Assembly: GCA_963704535.1 (NCBI GenBank)
Contig: OY969916.1
Span: 6,696,001 to 6,760,000 of the forward strand
DNA length: 64,000 nt
Reading direction: 5' to 3'
DNA from: G963704535 sp963704535
GTDB taxonomy: Bacteria; Chloroflexota; Chloroflexia; Chloroflexales; Roseiflexaceae
The notes beneath the pieces were generated by a model. That model saw nothing but the letters and a program-made list of their open reading frames with translations, did not search any database and was not told the DNA's origin. Below, in pieces: positions 1-8,184 of this stretch. The position numbers and the translations under genes are program-made. Position 1 is the stretch's first letter. The number at the start of each line of letters is the position of its first letter.

Positions 1-405
1 GTGCTTGGCTCGCCGCTCAGCGCGCGGATCGGGATGCAGCGGGCCGCGACGTTCTTGCGAATGGGCGCGGTCCCGGCGATGCTGCTGATGCTTGTTCCGG
101 CGTTTCCCGCCGCCCTGGGAGGGTTCTTCCTGCGCGGGCTGTTCGTCGCGGCCAGCTTTCCGCTCAACGACGCGCTGATGATGCAGGAGATCCCGGCACG
201 CCAGCGCGGGATCGCGACGAGCCTGATGAGCGTGTTGTGGTCGCTCGGCTGGTCGGTGGCAGCCGCCGTAAGCGGGTGGGCGCAGCTCCGCTGGGGGTTT
301 GGGCCGATCATTGTCACCGTGGCGGTGGCCTACGCGCTCTCAGGTTTGGCTATTGCGACTCTGCGGGTAGCTCCTCGTCTCCCGGCTCTTCCTTCAGAAA
401 CGTAA
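1..405 (+). CDS. MFS transporter, C-terminal fragment
   Basis: This is the last 134 residues or so of a major facilitator superfamily transporter; the 5' part lies outside the window. Three to four hydrophobic segments are visible, and a charged loop with the motif IPARQRGIATS resembles the cytoplasmic loop that precedes a late transmembrane helix in MFS carriers. The first codon in the window (GTG) is not necessarily the start. Substrate cannot be inferred. The 3' end overlaps the convergent DUF5679 gene by about 56 bases, so the two genes share their ends. Confidence 0.7.
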   Translation: MLGSPLSARIGMQRAATFLRMGAVPAMLLMLVPAFPAALGGFFLRGLFVAASFPLNDALMMQEIPARQRGIATSLMSVLWSLGWSVAAAVSGWAQLRWGFGPIIVTVAVAYALSGLAIATLRVAPRLPALPSET

Positions 406-1036
406 ACATATTCGCCCCGCACACCGGGCAGGTGCCCCGCGCGGCCCGCCGCCCGCTCTCGGTCGTCTCTTCGTGCGCGTCGACGATCTCGCGCTTGGTC
501 TTGCAGCGAACACAGTAGCCGGTTACGTCGTCCAGTTCCTCCTCGTTTGCATCTGGTGTGGACTCGGTTGTGGTATCGTCGGCCGGCGGGGCCTGCTCTT
601 CGCTCACTGGCGCAGCAGCTTCCACTCCATCTTCGTCGGCCGGTGGAGCCTGCTCCTCGATAGCCAGCGCAGCAGCGTCCACTCCCTCTTCGCCGGTTGG
701 GTCCTCGGGTGCGACCGGGGGCTGCGGCGCTTCGGTGTCCTCGAACAGCAGGTCGAGTTCCTCCGGCGTGGGAATAGGTTCCGCCGAGGCCGCTTCCGCC
801 TGGGGTGGGGCTTGCTCGTCGGGAGGAAGCTGCGGTCGGGTCGCCTGCGCTTCGCCCTCGCTCGGCAGCGCCGATACGGCGACGGCAGCCGAGGGTGCTG
901 GGAGCCGGCTCGATAGATCGGGCGGCGCGAACTGCGTGTTCATGGTGGCAAAGTCATCCTGTTGGCGCCGTAGCCAGATCCAGACGAGTACTCCAGCGGC
1001 GGCTATCAGGGCCAGCCCAACGATGCGTTTCAGCAT
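350..1036 (-). CDS. Membrane-anchored DUF5679 zinc-ribbon protein with acidic repeat linker
   Basis: A 228-residue protein. It begins with a short Lys/Arg-flanked hydrophobic segment (residues about 3-22, ending VWIWLRRQQ) that should anchor it in the membrane. A long Pro/Ala/Glu-rich acidic linker follows, with an imperfect duplicated unit built around EEQAPPAD. The C-terminus carries two Cys pairs, YCVRCKTKR and TCPVCGANM, the pattern of the DUF5679 zinc ribbon common in Chloroflexota. The start at 1036 was chosen because the hydrophobic anchor begins there; an in-frame extension to 1120 adds only low-complexity residues. Function is unknown; a membrane-tethered metal-binding or protein-contact role is a guess. 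Confidence 0.7.
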   Translation of the reverse strand: MLKRIVGLALIAAAGVLVWIWLRRQQDDFATMNTQFAPPDLSSRLPAPSAAVAVSALPSEGEAQATRPQLPPDEQAPPQAEAASAEPIPTPEELDLLFEDTEAPQPPVAPEDPTGEEGVDAAALAIEEQAPPADEDGVEAAAPVSEEQAPPADDTTTESTPDANEEELDDVTGYCVRCKTKREIVDAHEETTESGRRAARGTCPVCGANMFTFLKEEPGDEELPAESQ

Positions 1037-1188
1037 AAACAACACTCCCGCGTAGCATGGGCGCATGGCTCCTGGGACGCGCTGCCGGCCGCCAGAATGC
1101 CATGAGCAGGAGAAGAGCATTGGCTGGCGCTATAATAACACACCTGGCGGAATCTGGGGATGCGTTCAGGGCAGCTACAGGCCGGGTA

Positions 1189-2037
1189 TCATAGTGCGAT
1201 CAGCTCGCGCAGCTTCGCCAGGTTCACGATATCCTCGGCCAGGTCGTCGCCTTTGGGCGTCTCCAGGATCATGGGCACATCGGCGAAGCGCGGGTCGTTG
1301 ACCAGGGCGCGGAAGCCTTCGATCCCCACGCAGCCCTCGCCAATGTGGGCGTGGCGGTCGACGCGGCTGCTCAGGTCCTTTTGGGAGTTGTTCACATGCA
1401 GCGCCTTGATGCGCTCGACGCCGATGACGCGGTCGAACTCCTCAAACGTGGCCGCGTAGGCCTCAGGCGTGCGGATGTCGTAGCCGGCGGCCAGGATATG
1501 GCAGGTGTCCACGCAGACGCCGAGCCGCGCGGGCTGGTTGGTCAGCTCGATCAGCTGGGCCAGGTGCTCGAAACGATGGCCCAGGCAGGTGCCCTGGCCG
1601 GCGGTAGTCTCAAGCAGCACCATCACGTCCGCGCCGGTTCCGGCGTCGAATAGGCGGTTGAGCGCGTCGGCCTCGCGGCGCAGGCCGGTCTCTTCGCCGG
1701 AGCCGGTGTGCGCGCCGGGGTGGGTGACGATGTAGGGGATGCCGAGAGCGGCGCAGCGCTCCAGTTCCTCGGCGAAGGCGGCAATCGATTTCTCCCACAG
1801 CTCGTCGTTTGGCGAAGCCAGGTTGATCAGGTACGAGTTGTGGACGATGATTGGCGCGAAGCCGCTGCGCTGCTGCTCGGCCTTGAACTGGGCGATATCC
1901 TGCTCGGCCAGGGGCTTGGCGCGCCACTGCTGTTGGTTCTTGCTGAAGATCTGGATGGTGTCGCAGCCGGCCCGCTCGCCGTGCGCGAAGGCCTTGTGCA
2001 GCCCGCCGGATATCGACATGTGGGCGCCGAACTTCAT
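1189..2037 (-). CDS. nfo: Endonuclease IV (deoxyribonuclease IV)
   Basis: A 282-residue AP endonuclease of the xylose-isomerase-like TIM-barrel family, which cuts the phosphodiester bond 5' to abasic sites in base excision repair. It starts with the family signature MKFGAHMSISGG and contains metal-ligand motifs seen in Nfo: VHNSYLINLASP, THPGAHTGSGEE, LLETTAGQG, GVCVDTCHILAAGYD, HVNNSQKDLSSRVDRHAHIG and LETPKGDD. Length matches the family (about 280). The start at 2037 is supported by a purine-rich ribosome site (AAAGGGGACGCAG) just upstream and by the family N-terminus; an upstream in-frame ATG would add a repeat-encoded tail. Confidence 0.95.
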   Translation of the reverse strand: MKFGAHMSISGGLHKAFAHGERAGCDTIQIFSKNQQQWRAKPLAEQDIAQFKAEQQRSGFAPIIVHNSYLINLASPNDELWEKSIAAFAEELERCAALGIPYIVTHPGAHTGSGEETGLRREADALNRLFDAGTGADVMVLLETTAGQGTCLGHRFEHLAQLIELTNQPARLGVCVDTCHILAAGYDIRTPEAYAATFEEFDRVIGVERIKALHVNNSQKDLSSRVDRHAHIGEGCVGIEGFRALVNDPRFADVPMILETPKGDDLAEDIVNLAKLRELIAL

Positions 2038-2078
2038 CTGCGTCCCCTTTCTTGGGTGAATGTGCGGGGGTATTATAC

Positions 2079-2166
2079 GTGACAAGATGACAAGGTGACA
2101 AGATGACAAGGAGAAGAGGAGAGGACAGAGGGGGAAGACCATACTCTCCCCCTCCCCTCTCCCCTC
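2079..2166. repeat. 16-bp tandem word repeat plus GAGGGGG/CCCCCTC palindrome
   Basis: Two perfect 16-bp units (GTGACAAGATGACAAG) at 2079-2110 are followed by a purine-rich stretch and its pyrimidine-rich partner (GAGGGGG ... CCCCCTC) to 2166. The same GACAAG word recurs in the opposite sense inside rsmA (about 10478-10512) and at 33470-33513, so it is a dispersed word rather than a local accident. Confidence 0.8.
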
Positions 2167-3339
2167 TCACCCCTTCACGATCACCTGGCCAATCGTCGCC
2201 CACTCCCCGGCGTTGCCGGCGTAGTCGAGCGGCTGGACGCGGAGTAGGTAGCTGCCGGGCGCGAGCGCGGGCAACTCGACCTGCGGCTCCTGGATGAACC
2301 AGTCGGAGGTGCCGGCTTCGTCGCCGCCGACGTAGACACGGTAGCCGGCCACGCCGGAGCCATCGTCGCCGGCGGCGTCCCAGCGCAGCAGCGCCGGAGC
2401 GCCGACCGCAGCCTCGATTGGCGCGATGGGTGCTGGCCCGCGCGGCGGGGTCAGGTCGTAGCCGATCGGCCCGTAGGTCGCCAGCGTTTGCCGGCCGTCG
2501 GCGCCCCAAGCGCGGATGTAGAGCGTGTGGAGCCCCTCGCCGGCCCATGCGAGCTGTACATACCCGGCGGTCGTATCGGCGAACATGGGCGCCCCGCCGT
2601 CTGGCTCGTGATTCCAGACCTGGCTGAAGCCGCCCGCCGCGCCGATGTCGAACGCGATTCGTATGTCGGTGTTGTACCAGTGGCCCGGCTCGGCGTCGAC
2701 CTGGAAGCTGACCACAGCGGGAGCGCGCTCGCCGGCGGCTGTCAGCGCGCTCCCGCCATGCTGGCTGCACCCGCCGACCTCGGGCAGGTCGTAGCCCTCG
2801 GCGAAGGAGAGCGGGACCGACTGGCGGCCGCTGGCAGCGATGCCGTGGCCGGTAAACGCTGTGAAGTGCAGGTGCGGCGTGCCCGGCGCGCCCCGATCGC
2901 CGACCGTGCCGATCACGCTGCCACGCTCGACGTAGTGGTTGATCCTGGTCGTCACGGCGCTGCCCATGTGAGTGTACATGGTGTAGAAGTCGCCGCCATG
3001 GTGCAGGATCAGCGTGCCGCTCTTGGCCGTCCAGGACCAGATCGTGCCGCCGGTCGCAGCGCGCACCGGGGCGCCGCGGGTCCGACCGTCGGCGTTCACC
3101 AGGTCGAGCGAGTAGCGATCCCAACTATTATGCGACCCGCACCCGTAGCCCTGGAGGATCTTCCAGGTCTCGCCGGGCGGGGTGGGCAGCCAGAGCTGGG
3201 ACGCGGCGTGGGTGGGGGCGCTGGGGAGCGCGAGGATCAGCACGAGCAGAATCAATACGAGGCGGAGCGGCGGAGCGAAGCGGCGCGCGAGCGCGCGGGC
3301 AGTGGCGTGCATACGGAGCACAGCGTGCGGTCGGGGCAT
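2167..3339 (-). CDS. Secreted M23 (LytM-like) metallopeptidase
   Basis: A 390-residue exported protein. The N-terminus has an Arg-rich stretch and a hydrophobic segment (LRLVLILLVLILALPS), consistent with a signal peptide that ends near the Ala-Ala after PTHA. The M23 core follows: HNSWDRYSLDLV supplies the first His/Asp pair, and TPHLHFTA is the HxH zinc motif, with GDRGAPG before it. The C-terminal third reads like an immunoglobulin/fibronectin-type fold (VVSFQVDAEPGHW; GYRVYVGGDEAG). Likely role: cleavage of peptide cross-links in cell wall or other extracellular substrate. The start at 3339 has an AGGAGG ribosome site four bases upstream; Met at residue 10 is an alternative. Confidence 0.85.
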   Translation of the reverse strand: MPRPHAVLRMHATARALARRFAPPLRLVLILLVLILALPSAPTHAASQLWLPTPPGETWKILQGYGCGSHNSWDRYSLDLVNADGRTRGAPVRAATGGTIWSWTAKSGTLILHHGGDFYTMYTHMGSAVTTRINHYVERGSVIGTVGDRGAPGTPHLHFTAFTGHGIAASGRQSVPLSFAEGYDLPEVGGCSQHGGSALTAAGERAPAVVSFQVDAEPGHWYNTDIRIAFDIGAAGGFSQVWNHEPDGGAPMFADTTAGYVQLAWAGEGLHTLYIRAWGADGRQTLATYGPIGYDLTPPRGPAPIAPIEAAVGAPALLRWDAAGDDGSGVAGYRVYVGGDEAGTSDWFIQEPQVELPALAPGSYLLRVQPLDYAGNAGEWATIGQVIVKG

Positions 3340-3532
3340 AGAACCTCCTGGTTCATCTAGCTGGTCGTAGAGCGAGGGCGCGGCCTGGGTGGCATACAGG
3401 GCCACTAGCGGCGCGGAGAATACCATGCTCCGGTGAAAAAGTCAAACGCTCGTTAACATAGGCCGTAGTTGCTCCTGATGGTGCTTGGCGGTACAATACG
3501 GAGATAACGCCGCTCATACGAGGAAACGGGCA

Positions 3533-4159
3533 ATGATAACATATGACGATCTCGCCGCTGGGCTAGAAGACGCATGGATGATGGCCGGCCTGCACGAGCA
3601 CCTCCTGGTTGAAAGCGTGCAGCCGGACACGCTGGAGCGCGCCTACCGGGTCGAGCTGTTCCCGGAGCACCCTGAGCCGCTCACCGAGGCGATTTCGCCC
3701 CCGTGGGTCGAGCTGAGCTTCACCTGGACCCCGGCGCAGCAGTTGTTCTCGGAGGGGCGTGAGATATCGCCAGGTGTCCTGGAGCTGGCGTGGACCTTCA
3801 CGGTCGACGTTCGCGGCCAGTCCGACCGCAGCGATACCGATCTGACGCGCGGGTTCAACGCTGCGGTACGCAATGCGCTGCGCCGGGCGGCTCCCGACAT
3901 GCCCACGCCGGCCGAGTATATCGCGGTCGAGGTGCGGCGCGGCTATCGTTCGAGCAGCGACAAGCCGGTGCTGGCGTACATCCAGTTGGTCGGCACCAAT
4001 GTCACCGACTTGGGCGACCTGTGGGGCGACCGCAACCCGGATGGGCTGCGCGAGGCGCTGCGCGATGAGCTGATCATCGTCGCGGCGCTGCTGCATGCCC
4101 TGGGAGAAACATTCGCGCCGAGCGCGCTCGGCGGCTACCGGCCGGTCGATACCGCCTAA
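3533..4159 (+). CDS. Hypothetical protein, 208 aa
   Basis: I do not recognise a named family. The protein begins MITYDDLAAGLEDAWMMAGL, has no signal peptide or membrane segment, is moderately acidic, and includes a central stretch (RGQSDRSDTDLTRGFNAAVR) and a C-terminal helical region (LREALRDELIIVAALLHALGE). The start at 3533 follows a GAGGAAACGG ribosome site; the codon use is typical of the neighbouring genes on both sides, so it is very likely a real gene. It stands alone on the plus strand between the M23 peptidase and the DksA-like gene. Confidence 0.65.
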   Translation: MITYDDLAAGLEDAWMMAGLHEHLLVESVQPDTLERAYRVELFPEHPEPLTEAISPPWVELSFTWTPAQQLFSEGREISPGVLELAWTFTVDVRGQSDRSDTDLTRGFNAAVRNALRRAAPDMPTPAEYIAVEVRRGYRSSSDKPVLAYIQLVGTNVTDLGDLWGDRNPDGLREALRDELIIVAALLHALGETFAPSALGGYRPVDTA

Positions 4160-4287
4160 ATGCCCGTTTGTCGCATATCGCGATATGGTATAATTTGCCG
4201 GATATCCTGGCCTCGATCAGCCAGAGCGCTGCCAGTAGTAGCGTAGTGGATTCTGTGCTTTGGAGCGTAGCGAAAGGAGCGGCGAGG

Positions 4288-4647
4288 ATGGCTCGTAGAG
4301 AAGCATTCGCGGAGGTTCGCAAGCGCCTCGAAGAAGAGCGCGCCAACCTAATCGCCGAGATCGACTCATTGGCGATCGACAATCAGAACCAGGATGACGA
4401 GTATGGCGTGGGCAATCACCTGGCGGACGACGCGACCGAGGTGTTTACGCGTGAGCGCAACCTGGCGCTGCGCAGCAACAGCCAGGATCTGCTCGTCCAG
4501 GTTGAGTCGGCGCTGAAGCGGCTCGACGAAGGCACCTACGGTATCTGTGCGCGTTGCGGCAATGCCATCAACGCCGAGCGTCTTGAAGCGCTACCCTACG
4601 CCATTTTCTGTATTACATGCCAGTCCGAAATCGAGCGAAGCCGTTAG
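4288..4647 (+). CDS. TraR/DksA-type zinc-finger protein
   Basis: A 119-residue protein of the DksA/TraR superfamily. An N-terminal coiled-coil (roughly residues 5-75, Glu/Arg/Leu-rich) is followed by the signature segment RLDEGTYGICARCGNAI and the second half FCITCQSEIERSR, giving the four-Cys zinc finger CxxC-x17-CxxC. Family members bind in the RNA polymerase secondary channel or act as small stress regulators; the shorter length than E. coli DksA (151 aa) is typical of the YocK/TraR-like group. The start at 4288 follows GGAGCGGCGAGG; the in-frame extension upstream covers noncoding sequence. Confidence 0.85.
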   Translation: MARREAFAEVRKRLEEERANLIAEIDSLAIDNQNQDDEYGVGNHLADDATEVFTRERNLALRSNSQDLLVQVESALKRLDEGTYGICARCGNAINAERLEALPYAIFCITCQSEIERSR

Positions 4648-4679
4648 CTGGCGTGCCGTGTATGCTGTATATCGTCGAT

Positions 4680-4770
4680 CAGACAAGGTTTCCGACGGCG
4701 CCGTTCTACTTTACAATGTGGGTGAGGGAAAACTGAGGGGGCTGCCCCCTCAACCCCCCCTTTTTTCCAG
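4680..4770. repeat. Partial copy of 116-bp palindromic element with terminator-like GC hairpin
   Basis: The left half reads AGACAAGGTTTCCGACGGCG then CCGTTCTACTTTACAATG. The same half-site recurs at 60588-60627 and, inverted, at 48918-48957. It is followed by the hairpin TGAGGGGGCTGCCCCCTCA (4734-4752) and a C7T6 run. The hairpin plus T-run could also terminate transcription of the DksA-like gene before lspA. Confidence 0.75.
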
Positions 4771-4784
4771 AGCGGGAGATCGCT

Positions 4785-5348
4785 GTGCTAGAGGAGATAC
4801 GGCGGCGCTGGGTACGTCCGGCCCTCGTCGCGTCGTGCATCATCGTCTTCGACCAACTGACCAAGAAGTGGATCTTGGACACCCTCGGACCCTTCGAGTT
4901 CACGAGCCGACCGCTGATTGGATCCTGGCTCAGCTTCACGCTCGTTAAGAATTCCGGCGTCGCCTTTGGACTCTTCCAAAATATCCCCGGCTTCTTTACG
5001 ATCACCTCCGTGCTGATCAGTATCGGGGCCATCCTCTTCTACCGCTTTCAGCTCCCCCATAATCGGCCCTGGGTGCAGGTCAGTGTGGGGCTGATCGTCG
5101 GCGGCGCGATCGGCAATATCATTGACCGGCTGCGCTATCAATATGTCATCGACTTCGTCCACGTCAGTTGGTTCCCCGGCATCTTCAACCTGGCCGATAG
5201 CGCGATTACGATCGGCGTGATTATGCTGGCGGGCTATCTTTTGCTGATCGGCGAGGAGCGCCCGCGACCCGCGCCGACCGATGAGGCGCTGCTGGGCGAG
5301 CTACTGAGCAAGGACCAGTGGCGCCAACGAGGGGACCAGCAACGGTGA
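4785..5348 (+). CDS. lspA: Lipoprotein signal peptidase (signal peptidase II)
   Basis: A 187-residue inner-membrane aspartyl protease that removes signal peptides from prolipoproteins after lipidation. Four hydrophobic segments are visible (VASCIIVFDQLTKKWI; VLISIGAILFY; VGLIVGGAIGNII; SAITIGVIMLAGYLLLI). The conserved catalytic aspartates are present in GNIIDRLRY (Asp114) and FNLADSAI (Asp138), and the family motif VKNSGVAFGLF is intact. The start is a GTG at 4785 with a weak GGGAGA site upstream. A 30-residue hydrophilic tail extends beyond the last helix. Next downstream is rluD, the usual lspA neighbour. Confidence 0.96.
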   Translation: MLEEIRRRWVRPALVASCIIVFDQLTKKWILDTLGPFEFTSRPLIGSWLSFTLVKNSGVAFGLFQNIPGFFTITSVLISIGAILFYRFQLPHNRPWVQVSVGLIVGGAIGNIIDRLRYQYVIDFVHVSWFPGIFNLADSAITIGVIMLAGYLLLIGEERPRPAPTDEALLGELLSKDQWRQRGDQQR

Positions 5349-5351
5349 AAC

Positions 5352-5431
5352 GATTGGGGATTAGAGATTGGAGATTTAGAGATTAGAGATTGTTCAGCCG
5401 CGTCGATCTCCAATCCCTGATCTCCAATCTC
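5352..5431. repeat. Word-repeat hairpin (GATTAGAGATTGGAGAT type)
   Basis: Three to four copies of the word GATTNGAGATT on the left arm are mirrored by ATCTCCAATC words on the right arm (CGATCTCCAATCCCTGATCTCCAATCTC). It lies between lspA and rluD. The same words form hairpins at 23250-23317, 36247-36305 and, inside an NRPS gene, at 59712-59789. Confidence 0.85.
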
Positions 5432-5459
5432 AAACCTCATCTTCGGGGAGAGGAGTAGT

Positions 5460-6401
5460 GTGGCCGAGGAACTGTTACGGCTCCTGGTAGAGCCGGATGA
5501 GGATGGAATGCGGCTCGATCGGTATGCGGCGGTCAAGGTGCCGGATCTTTCGCGCAGCTACGCACACCAGCTGATCGAAGACGCACATATTTTGCTCAAC
5601 GGCCAGGATGCCCGGCCCAGCTCGCCGCTGCGTACCGGCGATGTCGTCACCGTGCGGCGGCCGGTCGCGCGGCCGACCGACCTGGTGGCCGAGGCGATCC
5701 CGTTGAGCGTCATGTATGAAGACGCCGACGTCGTGGTGGTCGATAAGCCGGCTGGGATGGTCGTCCACCCGGCGCCGGGGCACCTGAACGGCACCCTGGT
5801 CAATGCGCTGCTCGCCCGCTACCCGGACATCACGGTCAGCGGCGACCTGCGCCCCGGCATCGTCCACCGGATCGACCGCGATACGTCGGGCCTGCTGGTC
5901 GTCGCCCGGAATGACCGCGCCCGACACTACCTCCAGGATCAGCAGCAGGCGCGCACAATGGCCAAGGTGTACCTTGCGGTTATCGATGGGCGCCTCAAGG
6001 AGCCGGAGGGGGTGATCGACGCGCCGATCGGGCGCCACTCCGTCGATCGCAAGCGCATGGGGGTCATGGCCGATGGGCGGTTCGCGCGCACCCACTGGCG
6101 GGTGATCGAGGAGCTTGGCGATTATACCCTGATCGAGGCGCGGCTGGAGACCGGGCGTACGCATCAGATCCGCGTCCACTTCTCCTACAAGAGCCGCGCC
6201 CTGCTCGGCGACCCGCTGTACGGCCCGCGCAAGCCACGCGCGACCTTTGGCCTGACGCGCCAGTTCCTCCACGCTCACCGGCTGGGCTTTCTGTTGCCTT
6301 CCACCGGCGATTGGGCCGAGTTCGAGTCGCCGCTCCCGCCCGACCTTGCGGAGGCTCTAGAGAAGCTGCGCTCTAGGGCGAACGGGATGCGTGATACATG
6401 A
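5460..6401 (+). CDS. rluD: RluA/RluD-family 23S rRNA pseudouridine synthase
   Basis: A 313-residue enzyme that isomerises uridines in rRNA to pseudouridine. An S4 RNA-binding domain occupies about residues 16-75 (RLDRYAAVKVPDLSRSYAHQ; ILLNGQ), then the catalytic domain with DKPAGMVVHPAPGH and the active-site motif HRIDRDTSGLLVVAR, whose Asp139 is the expected nucleophile. ETGRTHQIRVH and LHAHRLGF are the usual C-terminal signatures. Start is the GTG at 5460 with GGGGAGAGGAG upstream. It follows lspA, a common bacterial pairing. Whether it modifies the RluD sites in helix 69 or other sites cannot be told from sequence. Confidence 0.93.
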   Translation: MAEELLRLLVEPDEDGMRLDRYAAVKVPDLSRSYAHQLIEDAHILLNGQDARPSSPLRTGDVVTVRRPVARPTDLVAEAIPLSVMYEDADVVVVDKPAGMVVHPAPGHLNGTLVNALLARYPDITVSGDLRPGIVHRIDRDTSGLLVVARNDRARHYLQDQQQARTMAKVYLAVIDGRLKEPEGVIDAPIGRHSVDRKRMGVMADGRFARTHWRVIEELGDYTLIEARLETGRTHQIRVHFSYKSRALLGDPLYGPRKPRATFGLTRQFLHAHRLGFLLPSTGDWAEFESPLPPDLAEALEKLRSRANGMRDT

Positions 6402-6459
6402 TTGCCGCTAACGCCGATGTGCTACAATTCGCTGAACGGATCGTGTTCTGAGAGGCTGT

Positions 6460-6508
6460 TTGGAAAGGGGGAGTTTGAGGGGCCCGCCCCTCAAGAATCC
6501 TCTTTCCA
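6460..6508. repeat. GC hairpin of the GGGGGAGTTTGAGGGGC family
   Basis: Inner stem TTGAGGGGC/GCCCCTCAA (6475-6494) is nested within outer arms TGGAAAG/CTTTCCA. Related copies in either orientation occur at about 12683-12730, 25040-25095, 30427-30477, 40708-40763, 41898-42042, 43218-43266, 48758-48813 and 54994-55042. Here it sits upstream of mdh. Confidence 0.85.
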
Positions 6509-6576
6509 CCACGGATAGTAGGCGAGACAAAGCCTTTTTCAAGCAGTTTCTGAGGAGTTCGCCGGAAGGAGCATGT

Positions 6577-7506
6577 ATGCGACCAAAAATCACCATCATA
6601 GGTGCCGGCTTCGTTGGGTCGACCGCCGCGCACTGGATCGCCGCGAAGGAGCTGGGCGACATCGTCCTGGTCGATATCGTCGAGGGGATTCCGCAGGGCA
6701 AGGGGCTGGACCTGCTGGAAGCCAGCCCGATCGAAGGGTTCGACCTGAACGTCATCGGCACCAATGACTACGCGGATACCGCCAACTCCGATGTGATCGT
6801 GGTCACATCCGGCGCGCCGCGCAAGGCGGGCATGAGCCGCGAGGACCTGATCAAGATCAACGCCAATATCACGCGCGACTGCATCGAGAAGGCCTCCCGC
6901 CACTCGCCGAACGCCGTGATCATTATGGTCAACAACCCGCTCGATACAATGGCCTATCTAGCCAGGCAGGTCAGCGGCTTCCCCAAGCAGCGGGTGATCG
7001 GGCAGGCCGGCGTGCTTGACAGCGCTCGCTACCGGACCTTTATCGCCATGGAAGCCGGCGTGTCGGTCGAGGATGTCCAGGCGATGCTGATGGGCGGCCA
7101 CGGCGACGAGATGGTGCCGCTGACGCGCTTCACCACGATCGGCGGCATCCCAGTGAGCGAGTTTATCGGCAAAGAGCGGCTTGACGCGATCGTCGATCGG
7201 GCGCGCAAGGGCGGCGGCGAGATCGTCAATCTGCTCAAAACTGGCAGCGCCTACTACGCGCCGAGCGCCGCCACGGTCCAGATGGTCGAGGCGGTGCTGC
7301 GCGACAAGAAGCGCGTCATCCCCTGCGCCGCGTATCTTGAGGGCGAGTACGGCCTGAGCGATATCTATTTCGGCGTGCCGGTCGTCCTCGGCGCGGGCGG
7401 GGTCCAGAAGGTGATCGAGCTGCCACTCAATGATGACGAGATGGCGCAGGTGAAGAAGAGCGCCGATGTGGTGCGTTCCTCAATCGAGGCGCTTAAGGCG
7501 ATGTAG
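6577..7506 (+). CDS. mdh: Malate dehydrogenase (LDH-like)
   Basis: A 309-residue NAD-dependent dehydrogenase interconverting malate and oxaloacetate in the TCA and related carbon cycles. The nucleotide-binding loop GAGFVGSTAA is at the N-terminus, followed by the substrate-specificity loop SGAPRKAGMSREDL (Arg pair), NNPLDTMAYL, the DSARYR segment, and the catalytic GGHGDEMVPL histidine. Length and sequence style match the tetrameric LDH-like malate dehydrogenases of Chloroflexus (also 309 residues as I recall). The start at 6577 follows GGAAGGAGC; earlier in-frame codons translate the upstream hairpin repeat. Confidence 0.96.
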   Translation: MRPKITIIGAGFVGSTAAHWIAAKELGDIVLVDIVEGIPQGKGLDLLEASPIEGFDLNVIGTNDYADTANSDVIVVTSGAPRKAGMSREDLIKINANITRDCIEKASRHSPNAVIIMVNNPLDTMAYLARQVSGFPKQRVIGQAGVLDSARYRTFIAMEAGVSVEDVQAMLMGGHGDEMVPLTRFTTIGGIPVSEFIGKERLDAIVDRARKGGGEIVNLLKTGSAYYAPSAATVQMVEAVLRDKKRVIPCAAYLEGEYGLSDIYFGVPVVLGAGGVQKVIELPLNDDEMAQVKKSADVVRSSIEALKAM

Positions 7507-7511
7507 CCGAG

Positions 7512-7583
7512 CAGAACAAAGAATAAAGAACAAAGAACAAATGGCCTCGCTTCTTTGTTCTCTGTTCTTTGTTCTCTGTTCTT
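7512..7583. repeat. Word-repeat hairpin (AAGAACAAAG type)
   Basis: Left arm ACAAAGAATAAAGAACAAAG and right arm CTTTGTTCTCTGTTCTTTG form an imperfect hairpin between mdh and the sigma factor gene, ending eight bases before the latter's start codon. The word recurs at 17850-17880 and, inside PKS3, at 62490-62535. Confidence 0.85.
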
Positions 7584-7590
7584 ATTCTAT

Positions 7591-8184
7591 ATGACCGACA
7601 CCGGCCGCCGCGATGAAGATGGGGATGCCGAGTTGCTGCGCCAGGCTGCCGACGGCGATCTGGCGGCGTTGGAGCGGTTGTTTATGCGCTACCAGCGGCA
7701 GATCTACCAGCTTGCCCTGGGCGTCACGCGCGATGTCGAGACGGCCGAGGAGATTTTGCAGGATACGTTCTACCGCCTTTACAAGCACGCTGCCAACCTC
7801 GACGGCTCGACGCCGCTGCTGCCGTGGCTCTACCGCGTGGCCGCGAACCTGTCCTACAACCAGGCGCGGCGGCGGCTCTGGACTGAGCCGTTTCACGCGC
7901 TGGCCGAGCGGCTGTTCGCGCCGGCCCGCCGGTCGCCCGAGCAGCTTGCCGAGCAGCACGAGCTACAGGTGATCGTTCGCAGGACGATCGAAGAGCTGTC
8001 GCCCAACCATCGGGCGGTGCTGGTCCTGCACTACCTGCACGACTATTCAATCCCTGAGGTCGCCAGCATCCTTGAGTGTCCGGAGGGGACCGTGAAATCA
8101 CGCCTGCATCACGCGCGCAAGCTGCTCAAGGCGCGCCTGCTGCGGCGCTATGGCGAAGCCGCGCCGCTCCTCGATCAGCTATGA
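7591..8184 (+). CDS. ECF-type RNA polymerase sigma factor
   Basis: A 197-residue sigma-70-family protein of the extracytoplasmic-function type. Region 2 covers about residues 22-90 (ALERLFMRYQRQIYQLALG; the helix AEEILQDTFYRLYKHA is the -10 recognition segment) and region 4 about residues 130-185 (HRAVLVLHYLHDYSIPEVAS; CPEGTVKSRLHHARKLL). No ribosome site is evident before the ATG at 7591, which directly follows a repeat hairpin. The stop overlaps the start of the histidine kinase gene (ATGA), so the two are probably translationally coupled. No anti-sigma gene is adjacent; the kinase may supply the signal input, which is inference. Confidence 0.92.
   Translation: MTDTGRRDEDGDAELLRQAADGDLAALERLFMRYQRQIYQLALGVTRDVETAEEILQDTFYRLYKHAANLDGSTPLLPWLYRVAANLSYNQARRRLWTEPFHALAERLFAPARRSPEQLAEQHELQVIVRRTIEELSPNHRAVLVLHYLHDYSIPEVASILECPEGTVKSRLHHARKLLKARLLRRYGEAAPLLDQL

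Noticed and set aside
1610..3124. Long minus-strand reading frame of about 500 codons over nfo and the M23 gene
   Set aside because: It is an Arg/Pro-rich shadow frame of GC-rich DNA lying over two well-supported genes in another frame.
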